From Variovorax sp. J22G73 (lineage in GTDB: Bacteria; Pseudomonadota; Gammaproteobacteria; Burkholderiales; Burkholderiaceae_C), in the NCBI RefSeq assembly GCF_030317035.1, contig NZ_JASZYK010000011.1, positions 1 through 64,000 of the forward strand: a stretch of DNA of 64,000 nucleotides, read 5' to 3'. Each line of letters opens with the position of its first letter. Positions within the stretch are counted from its first letter, which is position 1. The position numbers were made by a program, and so were the translations under genes. The notes under the pieces are model-generated. The model was not told where the DNA came from. It was given only the letters and a program-made list of their open reading frames with translations, and did no database searches. Below are positions 7,605-15,766 of the stretch, piece by piece.

Positions 7605-8639
7605 ATGCACTTCAACTATTCGACAGCGGATGTTTCCGGGCCCCGCCGGCTCGACTACTGGGCGGAATCGGTCTGCAAGCGCCTGATTCCGGCAGCCGGC
7701 AAGTTCAGCCATGCGGGCGACTTCCAAGGCTCGCTCACGGGCCACACGCTGGGCAACCTCACGCTGTGCCGCATGAGCTCGCAGCCGCACACCTTCGACC
7801 GCACGCCCCACCACGTGCGCGTGGCGCCCGAGGAAGACCTGGTCGCGGTGCTGATGCAGGAAGGCTCGGCCCTGCTGCAGCAAGGCGGGCGCGAGGTGCA
7901 GGTGCGCCCCGGGGACATCGTGCTGTACGACGCGGCGCGCCCCTTCGTGCACCACCTGGCGCCGGCCTCGGCGCTGCTGGTGCGCATGCCGCGCCAGCAG
8001 CTGCTGTCGCGCTTCGCGCGGGCCGAATCGATGGCCACGGTGCGCATTGCCGAAGGCCGCTCGATGGCCACGCTGCTGATGCGCATGGCGGAGGAAGCCT
8101 TCGACTATTCCGCCAGCTGCATCCCGGGCGCCGCCGGCGCGCGGCTGGCGGGCGCCTTTCTCGACACGCTGAGCGCGGCCATGGAAATGCAGGACGGCCA
8201 GGGCACCGACGGCGCCCAGGGCTCGCGCTACGGCTCGGCCTACCAGCGCGCCAGCCAGTACATCGACGCCCACCTCGACGACAGCGAACTCGACAGCGAC
8301 GGCATCGCGGCGGCGGTGCACCTGTCGCCGCGCACGCTGGCGCGGGTGTTCGCCACGCACGGCACCACCGTCATGCACCACGTGTGGAAGCGGCGGCTCG
8401 ATGCCGCCTTTCGCGTGCTCGAAGAGGGCCGTGTGCACCAGGTGTCGCAGGCGGCGCTGCAGTGCGGCTTCAACGACCTGTCGCACTTCTCGCGGGCGTT
8501 CCGGAACGCGTTCGGCGTGACGCCGAGCAGCCTGCTGCCGGGGGCACCGACCGCAGTCGGCACGGCGCCCGGCATGCCCGGCGTGCCGGGCGTTCCTAGG
8601 GATTCAGGCCGCCAGCGCGCTCAGACGATGGCTGGGTAG
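7605..8639 (+). CDS. AraC-family transcriptional regulator
   Basis: A 344-residue regulator with an N-terminal AraC-binding-like cupin domain (about 20-200, with VQVRPGDIVLYDAARPF) and a C-terminal double helix-turn-helix (about 225-325). The second helix pair contains QAALQCGFNDLSHFSRAFRNAFGVTPS, the AraC signature. The start at ATG 7605 is preferred over 7584 because GTGAGG sits just upstream. The tail is Pro/Gly-rich. The last 19 bases overlap the convergent map gene. The ligand is unknown. Confidence 0.85.
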   Translation: MHFNYSTADVSGPRRLDYWAESVCKRLIPAAGKFSHAGDFQGSLTGHTLGNLTLCRMSSQPHTFDRTPHHVRVAPEEDLVAVLMQEGSALLQQGGREVQVRPGDIVLYDAARPFVHHLAPASALLVRMPRQQLLSRFARAESMATVRIAEGRSMATLLMRMAEEAFDYSASCIPGAAGARLAGAFLDTLSAAMEMQDGQGTDGAQGSRYGSAYQRASQYIDAHLDDSELDSDGIAAAVHLSPRTLARVFATHGTTVMHHVWKRRLDAAFRVLEEGRVHQVSQAALQCGFNDLSHFSRAFRNAFGVTPSSLLPGAPTAVGTAPGMPGVPGVPRDSGRQRAQTMAG

Positions 8640-9433
8640 TGCCCCGTGCCTTCGGGCCAGGGCGTGAGCAGCTCGAAGCCCGTGGGCGTCACCGCGACCA
8701 TGTGCTCCCACTGCGCCGACAGCGAGCGGTCGCGCGTGACCACGGTCCAGCCGTCGGCCATTTCCTTGGTCTCGCGCCGCCCGGCGTTGACCATCGGCTC
8801 GATGGTGAAGACCATGCCCGCCTCCAGCCGCAGGCCCTGGCCGGGCTGGCCGTAGTGCAGCACCTGCGGCTCGTCGTGGTAGACCTGCCCGATGCCGTGG
8901 CCGCAGTACTCGCGCACGACGGTGAAGTTCTCGCGGTGCGCCACCTTCTGAATGGCGTAGCCCACGTCGCCCAGCGTGGCGCCCGGGCGCACCTGCCGGA
9001 TGCCGGCGCGCATGGCCTCGTAGGTGGTGTCGACCAGCCGGCGCGCCAGCGCGCTGGGCTCGCCCACGAAGTACATGCGGCTGCAGTCGCCGAACCAGCC
9101 GTCCTTGATGACGGCCACGTCGATGTTGACGATGTCGCCGGCCTTCAGCGTTTCCTTGGCCGACGGAATGCCGTGGCAGATCACGTGGTTGACCGAGGTG
9201 CACACGGTCTTGGGAAAGCCGTGGTAGCCGATGTTGGCCGGAATGGCGCCCTGCACCTTCACGATGTGGTCGTGGCAGATGCGGTCGAGCGCCTCGGTGG
9301 TAACGCCTGGCTTGACGTGTTCGCCGATCATGGCGAGCACCTCGGCAGCAAGGCCGCCGGCCGTGCGCGCCATGGCGATTTCGGCGGGCGACCTGAGCTT
9401 GACGCCGCCGCTGCCCGTGGTGCCCGCGCTCAC
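8621..9433 (-). CDS. map: Type I methionine aminopeptidase
   Basis: A 270-residue cytosolic metalloprotease that removes the initiator Met from nascent proteins. Metal and catalytic residues are present: His in NHVICHGIPS, Asp pair in DIVNIDVAV and GWFGDCSR, His in EYCGHGIG, Glu in FTIEPMV, and the final Glu in AQWEH. It starts at GTG 9433, overlapping the ParD-like stop by four bases (GTGA), so its translation is likely coupled to that gene. This may be an accessory map copy, as rpsB-linked map is common elsewhere in the order. That last point is an inference. Confidence 0.9.
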   Translation of the reverse strand: MSAGTTGSGGVKLRSPAEIAMARTAGGLAAEVLAMIGEHVKPGVTTEALDRICHDHIVKVQGAIPANIGYHGFPKTVCTSVNHVICHGIPSAKETLKAGDIVNIDVAVIKDGWFGDCSRMYFVGEPSALARRLVDTTYEAMRAGIRQVRPGATLGDVGYAIQKVAHRENFTVVREYCGHGIGQVYHDEPQVLHYGQPGQGLRLEAGMVFTIEPMVNAGRRETKEMADGWTVVTRDRSLSAQWEHMVAVTPTGFELLTPWPEGTGHYPAIV

Positions 9434-9744
9434 GCGGGGGCTCCGGCCTTGCGGGCGGTGCGCGGCGAAGGCGCGGACGTCGCGGAGGTTGCGGATGGCG
9501 TTGAAAGCGCTGGCGCGGCCAGCGACGACAGCGATGCCGAGATGGTCGCCAGGTCGAAGCCGCCGGCCTGCTCGGCGCGGATCAGCACCTGGCAGATCTC
9601 CCGGTGGTCGAGCGCGGGGTGCAGCTCGGCCAGCATGCCGATGCGCATCCAGTGCTCGGCCTGCGCGTTGATGGAACGGCTTAGCGCGTTGCCTGCGACA
9701 CGCAGGTTCTCGTGCATGAGGTCTGAAATCTTGACGATGCCCAT
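9430..9744 (-). CDS. ParD-like antitoxin-family protein
   Basis: A 104-residue protein of the ParD-like antitoxin family. The N-terminal part, MGIVKISDLMHENLRVAGNA followed by SRSINAQAEHWMRIG, looks like a ribbon-helix-helix DNA-binding fold. The C-terminal 35 residues are Ala/Ser/Pro-rich (TPSATSATSAPSPRTA) and probably disordered. No RelE/ParE toxin follows; map overlaps in its place. A 24-bp palindrome 13 bases upstream of the ATG is a likely autoregulatory operator. The ribosome site is weak. Confidence 0.75.
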   Translation of the reverse strand: MGIVKISDLMHENLRVAGNALSRSINAQAEHWMRIGMLAELHPALDHREICQVLIRAEQAGGFDLATISASLSSLAAPALSTPSATSATSAPSPRTARKAGAPA

Positions 9745-10189
9745 GGAGATTTTTTATATATGAAACGTATACGCATCATATCTTCCATCGCAAGGCCCTC
9801 GCACGCCCGGGAAAACTCTGGGGACAGTTCCGGCACAAGGGCACGGTTATCCACAGTGGCAGCGGCCACCCTGAAGTTGTTCCTTTTTCGAGACAACCCT
9901 GAAAGCAGAGGTACGCACAGTGGTACAGGTGCCGCAACTCGTTGTCACGCAACGAGAAAAGCACACTGTCCACAGCAGGGGTTTACCCTTATCTACTACT
10001 ACTAACTTAAATAAGAAGAATAACTAAGAAAGAAGGCGGCAAGCCAGGGAGCCAGAAAGGCGGGTCGAACGGCCCGCAGCGCGGCACAGTCAGGCCGTGC
10101 CGATGCGAAGGGTTAGCCCGGTACGTCGATTCCGTCTCGCTTGATACGATTTTTTCCAGAGCGCCCATTCCAAGGGCCCTGGAGACAAG
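9745..10189. other. Gene-free region with DnaA box and origin-like AT tract
   Basis: This 445-base stretch holds the ParD palindrome, a perfect DnaA box TTATCCACA (9847-9855), a 7/9 box CTGTCCACA (9966-9974), a CTCGTTG/CAACGAG inverted repeat (9938-9944/9950-9956), four CTA repeats (9993-10004) and a purine/AT-rich tract to about 10033. The order box, G-run, CTA trinucleotides, AT tract resembles a bacterial origin core, but no dnaA or rep gene is adjacent. The remainder is the leader of the E1 alpha gene. Confidence 0.5.
9758..9781. promoter_or_regulatory. 24-bp palindrome, probable ParD-like operator
   Basis: Left half ATATGAAACGTA (9758-9769) and right half TACGCATCATAT (9770-9781) are complementary at 10 of 12 positions. 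It is centred about 26 bases upstream of the ParD-like start. Ribbon-helix-helix antitoxins usually repress their own promoters through such sites, so autoregulation is inferred. Confidence 0.6.
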
Positions 10190-11242
10190 ATGGACCCGAC
10201 CCCTCGCCCCACCCCACTCGACCTGCAGAGCGCCCATGGCAACGCCGCGGAAGCGCTCTACCGCGTCATGGTTCGCATCCGCGCGTTCGAGAACGCCGCG
10301 GAGGCGGCCAGCCAGGGCGGCGTGAGCGCCTATGGGCAGCAGGCGGCGGGCGCCGCCAAGGTGCGCGGGCCGCTGCACCTCTCCACGGGGCAGGAGGCGG
10401 TGCCTGCCGGCGTGTGCGCGCACCTGCGCGCCGCCGACTACCTCACCTCCACCCACCGCGGCCACGGCCACACGCTGGCCAAGGGCGCGGACCTCGCGCG
10501 GATGATGTGCGAGCTGTTCGGCAAGGCCACCGGCTTCAACGGCGGCAAGGGCGGCTCGATGCACATCGCGGACTTCTCGGTCGGCATGCTCGGCGCCAAC
10601 GGCGTGGTGGCGGCGGGCCTGCCGATCGCGGTGGGCGCGGCGCATGCGCAGAAGCTGCTGAAGCAGTCGGACGACATCACGGTGTGCTTCTTCGGCGATG
10701 GCGCCATCAACCGCGGGCCCTTTCTCGAGGCGCTGAACTGGGCGCGCGTGTACCAGCTGCCCGTGCTGTTCGTTTGCGAGGACAACCGCTGGAGCGCGAC
10801 CACCGCCAGCGGCCCGATGACGGCGGGCGACGGCGCCTCGGCGCGCGCCGAGGCCATGGACATCGCGGCCACGCAGGTCGACGGCAACGACGTGTTCGCG
10901 GTGCACGAGGCCGCGGCCCGCCTGGTGGCCGAGGTGCGCGCCGGCAGCGGGCCGCGCCTGCTGCACGCGCTCACGTACCGGGTGAAGGGGCATGTGTCGG
11001 TCGACCTCGCGGCGTACCGCGACCCGGCCGAACTGGCGGCGGCGCTGCAGACCGACCCGATCGCGCGGGCGCGCGACCGGCTGCTGACCCAGGGCGTTGC
11101 CGCGACAACGCTGGACGCCATCGAGAACGCGGCGCGCGACGAGGTCGACACCGCGCTGGCCATCGCCGACGCGGCGCCCTGGCCCGACGCCGGCGCCGCC
11201 TTCACCGACGTGCAGACCACCGGCGCGGGCCAATGGCACTGA
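10190..11242 (+). CDS. TPP-dependent 2-oxoacid/acetoin dehydrogenase E1 alpha
   Basis: A 350-residue alpha subunit of a pyruvate/acetoin/branched-chain type E1 dehydrogenase, which decarboxylates a 2-oxoacid (or cleaves acetoin) on thiamine diphosphate. The TPP motif is complete: GDGAINRGPFLEALNWA (near 166-182) to VCEDN. Also visible are HRGHGHTLAKG and GKGGSMH (near 120). The ATG at 10190 follows GGAGACAAG. It overlaps the beta-subunit gene by ten bases. No E2 or E3 gene follows, so the physiological complex is unclear. Confidence 0.88.
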   Translation: MDPTPRPTPLDLQSAHGNAAEALYRVMVRIRAFENAAEAASQGGVSAYGQQAAGAAKVRGPLHLSTGQEAVPAGVCAHLRAADYLTSTHRGHGHTLAKGADLARMMCELFGKATGFNGGKGGSMHIADFSVGMLGANGVVAAGLPIAVGAAHAQKLLKQSDDITVCFFGDGAINRGPFLEALNWARVYQLPVLFVCEDNRWSATTASGPMTAGDGASARAEAMDIAATQVDGNDVFAVHEAAARLVAEVRAGSGPRLLHALTYRVKGHVSVDLAAYRDPAELAAALQTDPIARARDRLLTQGVAATTLDAIENAARDEVDTALAIADAAPWPDAGAAFTDVQTTGAGQWH

Positions 11243-12231
11243 CCCCGGAAACCACGCAAGCGAAGACCTCGATGAAAAAAGACCTGAGCTATTCGGAAGC
11301 CGCCGTGCTCGCCCTGCAGCGCGAGATGGAAGCCGACCCGCGCGTGGTGGTGCTGGGCGAAGACGTGGGCCGCGGCGGCATCTTCGGCCAGTACAAGGGG
11401 CTGCAGCAGCACTTCGGCCCCGAGCGCGTGATCGACACGCCGATCAGCGAGGCCGCGATCATGGGCGCCGGCGTGGGCATGGCGCTGGCGGGGCTGCGCC
11501 CGGTGGTGGAGATGCGCGTGGTCGACTTCGCGCTGTGCGGCATGGACGAGCTGGTGAACCAGGCGGCCAAGAACCGCTTCATGTTCGGCGGCCAGGGCCG
11601 CGTGCCGCTGGTGGCGCGCATGCCCGGCGGCATCTGGGACGCCTCGGCGGCGCAGCATTCGCAGTCGCTGGAGGCCTGGTTCGCGCACCTGCCGGGCATG
11701 GTGGTGGTGTGCCCGTCGACCCCGCAGGACAACCACGGCCTGCTGCGCGCGGCGCTGCAGTGCGGCGACCCGGTGGTCTACATCGAGCACAAGACGCTGT
11801 GGGGCGTGCGCGGCGAGGTGGACGAGGGCGTCGACGTGCCGCTGGGCAAGGCGGCGCGCGTGCGCGAAGGCAACGCGCTCACGCTGGTGAGCTGGAGCCG
11901 GCAGATGCAGGCCTGCGCGGCCGCCTGCGACGCGCTGGCGGCCGAAGGCGTGGCGGTCGACCTGATCGACCTGCGCACGCTGTGGCCCTGGGACCGCGAG
12001 ACGGTGCTGTCGTCGTGCGGGCGCACCGGCCGGTTGCTGGTGGTGCACGAGGCGGTGCAGGCGGCGGGCTTCGGCGCGGAGATTGCGGCGAGCGCGGCCG
12101 AAGCCACGGGCTGCCGCGTGGCGCGGCTGGGCGCGCCGCGCATTCCGGTGGGCTATGCGCCGGTGCTGGAGGCGCAGTCGCGCGTGGGGGTGGAGGCCAT
12201 CGTGGCGGCGGCGAAGAAGCTCGCGAGCTGA
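11233..12231 (+). CDS. TPP-dependent dehydrogenase E1 beta
   Basis: A 332-residue beta subunit that completes the E1 heterotetramer. Typical beta motifs are VVVLGEDVGRGGIFGQYKGL, RVIDTPISEAAIMGAGVGMAL and the transketolase C-terminal ALTLVSWSRQM...VDLIDLRTLWPWD. The ATG at 11233 overlaps the alpha stop (translational coupling); an alternative ATG at 11272 would shorten the N-terminus by 13 residues. A CTGAG tandem repeat follows the stop codon. Confidence 0.88.
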   Translation: MALTPETTQAKTSMKKDLSYSEAAVLALQREMEADPRVVVLGEDVGRGGIFGQYKGLQQHFGPERVIDTPISEAAIMGAGVGMALAGLRPVVEMRVVDFALCGMDELVNQAAKNRFMFGGQGRVPLVARMPGGIWDASAAQHSQSLEAWFAHLPGMVVVCPSTPQDNHGLLRAALQCGDPVVYIEHKTLWGVRGEVDEGVDVPLGKAARVREGNALTLVSWSRQMQACAAACDALAAEGVAVDLIDLRTLWPWDRETVLSSCGRTGRLLVVHEAVQAAGFGAEIAASAAEATGCRVARLGAPRIPVGYAPVLEAQSRVGVEAIVAAAKKLAS

Positions 12232-12232
12232 A

Positions 12233-12252
12233 CTGAGCTGAGCTGAGCTGAG
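12233..12252. repeat. CTGAG x4 tandem repeat
   Basis: Four exact copies of the pentamer CTGAG between the E1 beta stop and the MarR start, in the MarR leader. Confidence 0.85.
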
Positions 12253-12270
12253 CGGCCAGGGCTTTTTCGC

Positions 12271-12693
12271 ATGGACCCGCTCTTCTTCAAGCTGGTGCGG
12301 GTGGTGAACCTGACGGCACGGCCGTTCCACGAGCGCGTGGGCCGAGAGCACCAGCTCACGCTGAACGAGTGGCGCGCCATGGCCGTCCTGGGCGCGCAAC
12401 CGGGGCTGACCGCCACGCAGGTGGCCGACCAGACCGGCCTGGACAAGATGGCCGTGAGCCGCGCGCTGGCCGGCCTGAAGCGCCACAAGCGCGTGCAGCG
12501 CCACGAAGACCCGACCGACCAGCGCCGCAGCCGGCTCTACCTGACGGCGGCCGGCAAGGCGTTGCACGAGACGGTGGGTGCGCTGGGGCGGGAGCGCGAG
12601 GCGGCGCTGTTCGCGGGCGTCGATGCCGATGAACTCGCCGGGCTGGGGAAGACGCTGGACAAGCTGATCCTGTCGGTGTCAGGGCGGCCCTGA
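12271..12693 (+). CDS. MarR-family transcriptional regulator
   Basis: A 140-residue winged helix-turn-helix repressor. The DNA-binding part is LTATQVADQTGLDKMAVSRALAGLKRHKRV (about 49-78), with the wing EDPTDQRRSRLYLT. It lies 39 bases after E1 beta and is probably co-transcribed, so it may regulate that operon. The ligand is unknown. Confidence 0.82.
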   Translation: MDPLFFKLVRVVNLTARPFHERVGREHQLTLNEWRAMAVLGAQPGLTATQVADQTGLDKMAVSRALAGLKRHKRVQRHEDPTDQRRSRLYLTAAGKALHETVGALGREREAALFAGVDADELAGLGKTLDKLILSVSGRP

Positions 12694-12697
12694 AGCC

Positions 12698-12724
12698 CTC
12701 GGCGCTCGGCGCTCGGCGCTCGGC
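12698..12724. repeat. CTCGGCG tandem repeat
   Basis: Nearly four copies of the heptamer CTCGGCG just after the MarR stop codon. Confidence 0.8.
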
Positions 12725-12766
12725 AGCGTCGTGCCACCGAGCGAGCGCTGCCTGCCGCCAAGCCAA

Positions 12767-12788
12767 CCTTCCCCCAAAGGGGGGAAGG
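12767..12788. terminator. Hairpin between MarR and SDR genes
   Basis: A nine-base-pair stem, CCTTCCCCC (12767-12775) and GGGGGAAGG, with an AAA-containing loop, between convergent stop codons. It probably serves both genes, although neither side has a T-run. Confidence 0.6.
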
Positions 12789-12795
12789 CGCAGCT

Positions 12796-13578
12796 TCAGG
12801 CTGCGAAGCCGCCGTCGATGTTCAGGCCGGCGCCGGTCACGAAGGCCGCTTCCGGGCTGGCCAGGTAGGCGACCATGCCGGCGATTTCATCGGCGTGGCC
12901 GTGGCGGTCGATGGCCATGAAGGTGTGCATGGTCGAGGCCATCGGGCCGTTGGCGGGGTTCATGTCGGTGTCGACCGGGCCGGGCTGCACGTTGTTGATG
13001 GTGATGCCGCGCGGGCCCAGGTCGCGCGCCAGGCCCTGCACCAGGCCGGTCAGCGCCGACTTGCTCATGGCGTACACGCCGCCGCCGGCGAAGGGCATGC
13101 GCTCGGCGTTGGTGCTGCTGATGTTCACGATGCGCCCGCCCGTGCCCATGTGCGACAGCGCGGCCTGGATGGCGACGAACACGGCGCGCACGTTCACCGC
13201 CAGGGTGCGGTCGAAGTCGGCCAGCGTGAACTGGTCGATGGGGCCGAGGTGCAGCACGCCGGCGTTGTTCACCAGGATGTCGATGCGCCCGCCGAAGTGC
13301 CTGGCGGCCTGGTCGATGCCGGCCTTGAGCGCGTCGGCGTCGGCGCTGTCGATCTTCAGCGCCAGCGCGCGGCCGCCTTCGGCCTCGATGGCGCGGGCCA
13401 GTTCGTCGGCGGTGGCCTGGGCGTTGCTGTAGCTGAAGGCCACGGCCGCGCCGTCGCGCGCCAGGCGCCGGACGATGGCCGCGCCGATGCCGCGCGAGCC
13501 GCCGGTGACGAAGGCGACCTTGCCGGCCAGCACGGCGGACGATGTCGAAGAAGAGGTGGTTGCAGTGGTGGAAGCCAT
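12796..13578 (-). CDS. Short-chain dehydrogenase/reductase (FabG-like)
   Basis: A 260-residue classical SDR, likely an NAD(P)-dependent oxidoreductase of the 3-oxoacyl-ACP-reductase-like group. It has the cofactor motif TGGSRGIG (25-32), NNAG (near 107), the catalytic Ser in NISS and the Tyr-x3-Lys in YAMSK (near 168). The N-terminal 16 residues are Ser/Thr-rich. It is divergent from a LysR gene, whose product probably controls it. The substrate is unknown. Confidence 0.85.
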   Translation of the reverse strand: MASTTATTSSSTSSAVLAGKVAFVTGGSRGIGAAIVRRLARDGAAVAFSYSNAQATADELARAIEAEGGRALALKIDSADADALKAGIDQAARHFGGRIDILVNNAGVLHLGPIDQFTLADFDRTLAVNVRAVFVAIQAALSHMGTGGRIVNISSTNAERMPFAGGGVYAMSKSALTGLVQGLARDLGPRGITINNVQPGPVDTDMNPANGPMASTMHTFMAIDRHGHADEIAGMVAYLASPEAAFVTGAGLNIDGGFAA

Positions 13579-13665
13579 GATGTTTTCCGTTCGATGTAGT
13601 GGAGGAATGGACGCAGTTTCCGCCTTTCATTCCCCTGCCGGTAGCCATCAATCCGCGCAATCAAA

Positions 13666-13682
13666 TTCAACTGGAAGTTGAA
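13666..13682. promoter_or_regulatory. Palindromic LysR-type box
   Basis: TTCAACT (13666-13672), GGA, AGTTGAA (13676-13682): a perfect palindrome in the SDR/LysR divergent spacer, 21 bases before the LysR start. It fits the T-N11-A rule for LysR boxes, so it is a likely autoregulatory and SDR-control site. Confidence 0.6.
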
Positions 13683-13703
13683 GATGCGCGAGACAATCCG
13701 GCC

Positions 13704-14636
13704 ATGGAACCACTCAATCACCTGGAGTCCTTCGTGCAGAGCGCCGAGGGCGGCAGCTTCTCGGCGGCGGCGCGGCGGCTGGGGCTGACGCCAGCTGCGG
13801 TCAGCAAGAACGTGGCGCGGCTGGAGGCGCGGCTGGGCGTGCGGCTGTTCCAGCGCAGCACGCGCCGCCTGACGCTCACCGAGGGCGGCGAGCGCTTCCT
13901 GGCGCAGGTCGGCGGCGCGCTGGCCACCCTGCATGAGGCGGTGGCCGGCATCGACACCGACGACGGGCGCCCGGCCGGCACGCTCAAGGTGAGCATGGGC
14001 CAGGCCTTCGGACGCGAGCATGTGCTGCCGATGATGGGTGACTTCCTGGCGCGCTACCCGGCCATCCTGCCGGACTGGCACTTCGACAACCAGCAGGTCG
14101 ACCTGGTGGGCGAAGGCTTCGACGCGGCCATCGGCGGCGGCATCGAGCTGTCGGCCGGCCTGGTGGCGCGCGAGCTGTCGCGCATCCACGTGGTGGCGGT
14201 GGCTTCGCCGGCGTACATGAAGGGGCGCAAGAAGCCGCGCCACCCGTCGGAGCTGACCCTGCTCGACACGCTGCTGCGCCGCTCGTCGCCCACCGGCCGG
14301 CTGCGCAGCTGGACGCTGCGGGAAGCCAGGAGCGGCGGCGAGCAAGCCACCGTCGAGCTGCCGCACCCGCGCGCGATCTTCAACGACCCCCAGGCCATCG
14401 CGGACGCCGCGCTGATGGGGCTGGGCGTGGCGATGCTGCCGATGCCTTTCGTGGAGCGCGGGCTGCGCACCGGCGAGCTGGTGCGGTTGCTGCCCGAGTG
14501 GTACCAGGACACGGGCGCGGTGTGGCTCTACTACCCGAGCAAGAAGCTGCTGCCGCCGAAGACGCGCGTGTTCATCGACTTCGTGCTGGAGCGCTTTCGC
14601 GCCGAGCGCTTCGCGCAGCGCATGCAGGTGGACTGA
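13704..14636 (+). CDS. LysR-family transcriptional regulator
   Basis: A 310-residue LysR regulator. The N-terminal winged helix (1-60) contains GGSFSAAARRLGLTPAAVSKNVARLEARLG, followed by the effector-binding domain (about 90-300, YPAILPDWHFD...). The ATG at 13704 gives the canonical LysR N-terminus; upstream in-frame codons are non-conserved leader. It is divergent from the SDR gene, with a palindromic box between them. Confidence 0.87.
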   Translation: MEPLNHLESFVQSAEGGSFSAAARRLGLTPAAVSKNVARLEARLGVRLFQRSTRRLTLTEGGERFLAQVGGALATLHEAVAGIDTDDGRPAGTLKVSMGQAFGREHVLPMMGDFLARYPAILPDWHFDNQQVDLVGEGFDAAIGGGIELSAGLVARELSRIHVVAVASPAYMKGRKKPRHPSELTLLDTLLRRSSPTGRLRSWTLREARSGGEQATVELPHPRAIFNDPQAIADAALMGLGVAMLPMPFVERGLRTGELVRLLPEWYQDTGAVWLYYPSKKLLPPKTRVFIDFVLERFRAERFAQRMQVD

Positions 14637-14737
14637 CGCGCGGCACCGCGCCGAGCTATCGCACCGACTTGCCGCCCCGCGGGTTCACGGGGTTTTCACT
14701 CGCGACGCCCGCGGCGCGCCCCTGTACAAACGCGCGC

Positions 14738-15757
14738 ATGACTTCTTCCTCATTCGCATCGAGCCGCCGCACCGCGCTGGCCACTTCCATCGCTACCGCC
14801 CTCACCGTGCTGGCGGCGCCCTCGTGGGCCCAGGCCACCTGGCCGACCAAGCCCGTGCGCATCGTCGTGCCCTTCGCGGCTGGCGGCACCACCGACATCC
14901 TGGCGCGCGCCGTGGCGCCCGAACTCTCGAAGGCCTTCGGCCAGCAGTTCATCGTGGACAACCGCGCGGGCGCCGGCGGCAACGTGGGCGCCGAGCTGGT
15001 GGCGCGCGCCCCCAACGACGGCTACACGCTGCTCATGGGCACGGTGGGCACGCACGGCATCAACCGCGCGCTGTACCCCAAGCTGCCCTTCGACCCGATC
15101 AAGGACTTCGTGCCGATCACGCTGGTGGCCGCCGTGCCCAACGTGATGGAAATGAACGCCGACAAGGCCAAGGCGGCGAACATCCACAACGTGCAGGACT
15201 TCATCAAGTACGCCAAGGCCAACCCCGGCAAGCTGAACATGGCGTCCAGCGGCAGCGGCACCTCCATCCACCTGGCGGGCGAGCTGTTCAAGAGCATGAC
15301 GGGCACCTTCATGGCGCACATTCCGTACAAGGGCTCGGGCCCGGCGCTGCTGGACATGGTGGGCGGCAACGCCGACGTGATGTTCGACAACCTGCCCTCG
15401 TCGATGGCGCAGATCAAGGCCGGCAAGCTCACGGCGCTGGCCGTGACCAGCGCGCAGCGTTCGCCTGCGCTGCCGGACGTTCCGACGGTGGAAGAGGTGG
15501 GGGGCCCGACGCTCAAGGGCTTCGAGGCGAGCTCGTGGTTCGGGCTGCTGGCGCCGGCCGGCACCTCGCCCGAGATCGTCAACCGCATTCAGCAGGAAGT
15601 GGCCAAGTCGCTGGGCACGCCGGCCATCAAGGAAAAGATGCTCGCGCAAGGCGCGCTGCCCAGCGGCAACTCACCCGCCGACTTCACCAAGCTCATTGCG
15701 AGCGAGCACGTGAAGTGGGCGAAGGTGGTGAAGGACTCCGGCGCGAAGGTCGACTGA
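14738..15757 (+). CDS. Bug-family tripartite tricarboxylate transporter binding protein
   Basis: A 339-residue periplasmic solute-binding protein of the Bug/TctC family, abundant in Burkholderiales. Signal peptide residues 1-31 end APSWA. The mature protein shows the family patterns WPTKPVRIVVPFAAGGTTDILAR, DNRAGAGGNVGAE, and MASSGSGTSIHLAGELF. No TctA/TctB membrane genes are nearby, so it is an orphan receptor. The substrate cannot be read from the sequence. Confidence 0.88.
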   Translation: MTSSSFASSRRTALATSIATALTVLAAPSWAQATWPTKPVRIVVPFAAGGTTDILARAVAPELSKAFGQQFIVDNRAGAGGNVGAELVARAPNDGYTLLMGTVGTHGINRALYPKLPFDPIKDFVPITLVAAVPNVMEMNADKAKAANIHNVQDFIKYAKANPGKLNMASSGSGTSIHLAGELFKSMTGTFMAHIPYKGSGPALLDMVGGNADVMFDNLPSSMAQIKAGKLTALAVTSAQRSPALPDVPTVEEVGGPTLKGFEASSWFGLLAPAGTSPEIVNRIQQEVAKSLGTPAIKEKMLAQGALPSGNSPADFTKLIASEHVKWAKVVKDSGAKVD

Positions 15758-15766
15758 AGCGGAAGC

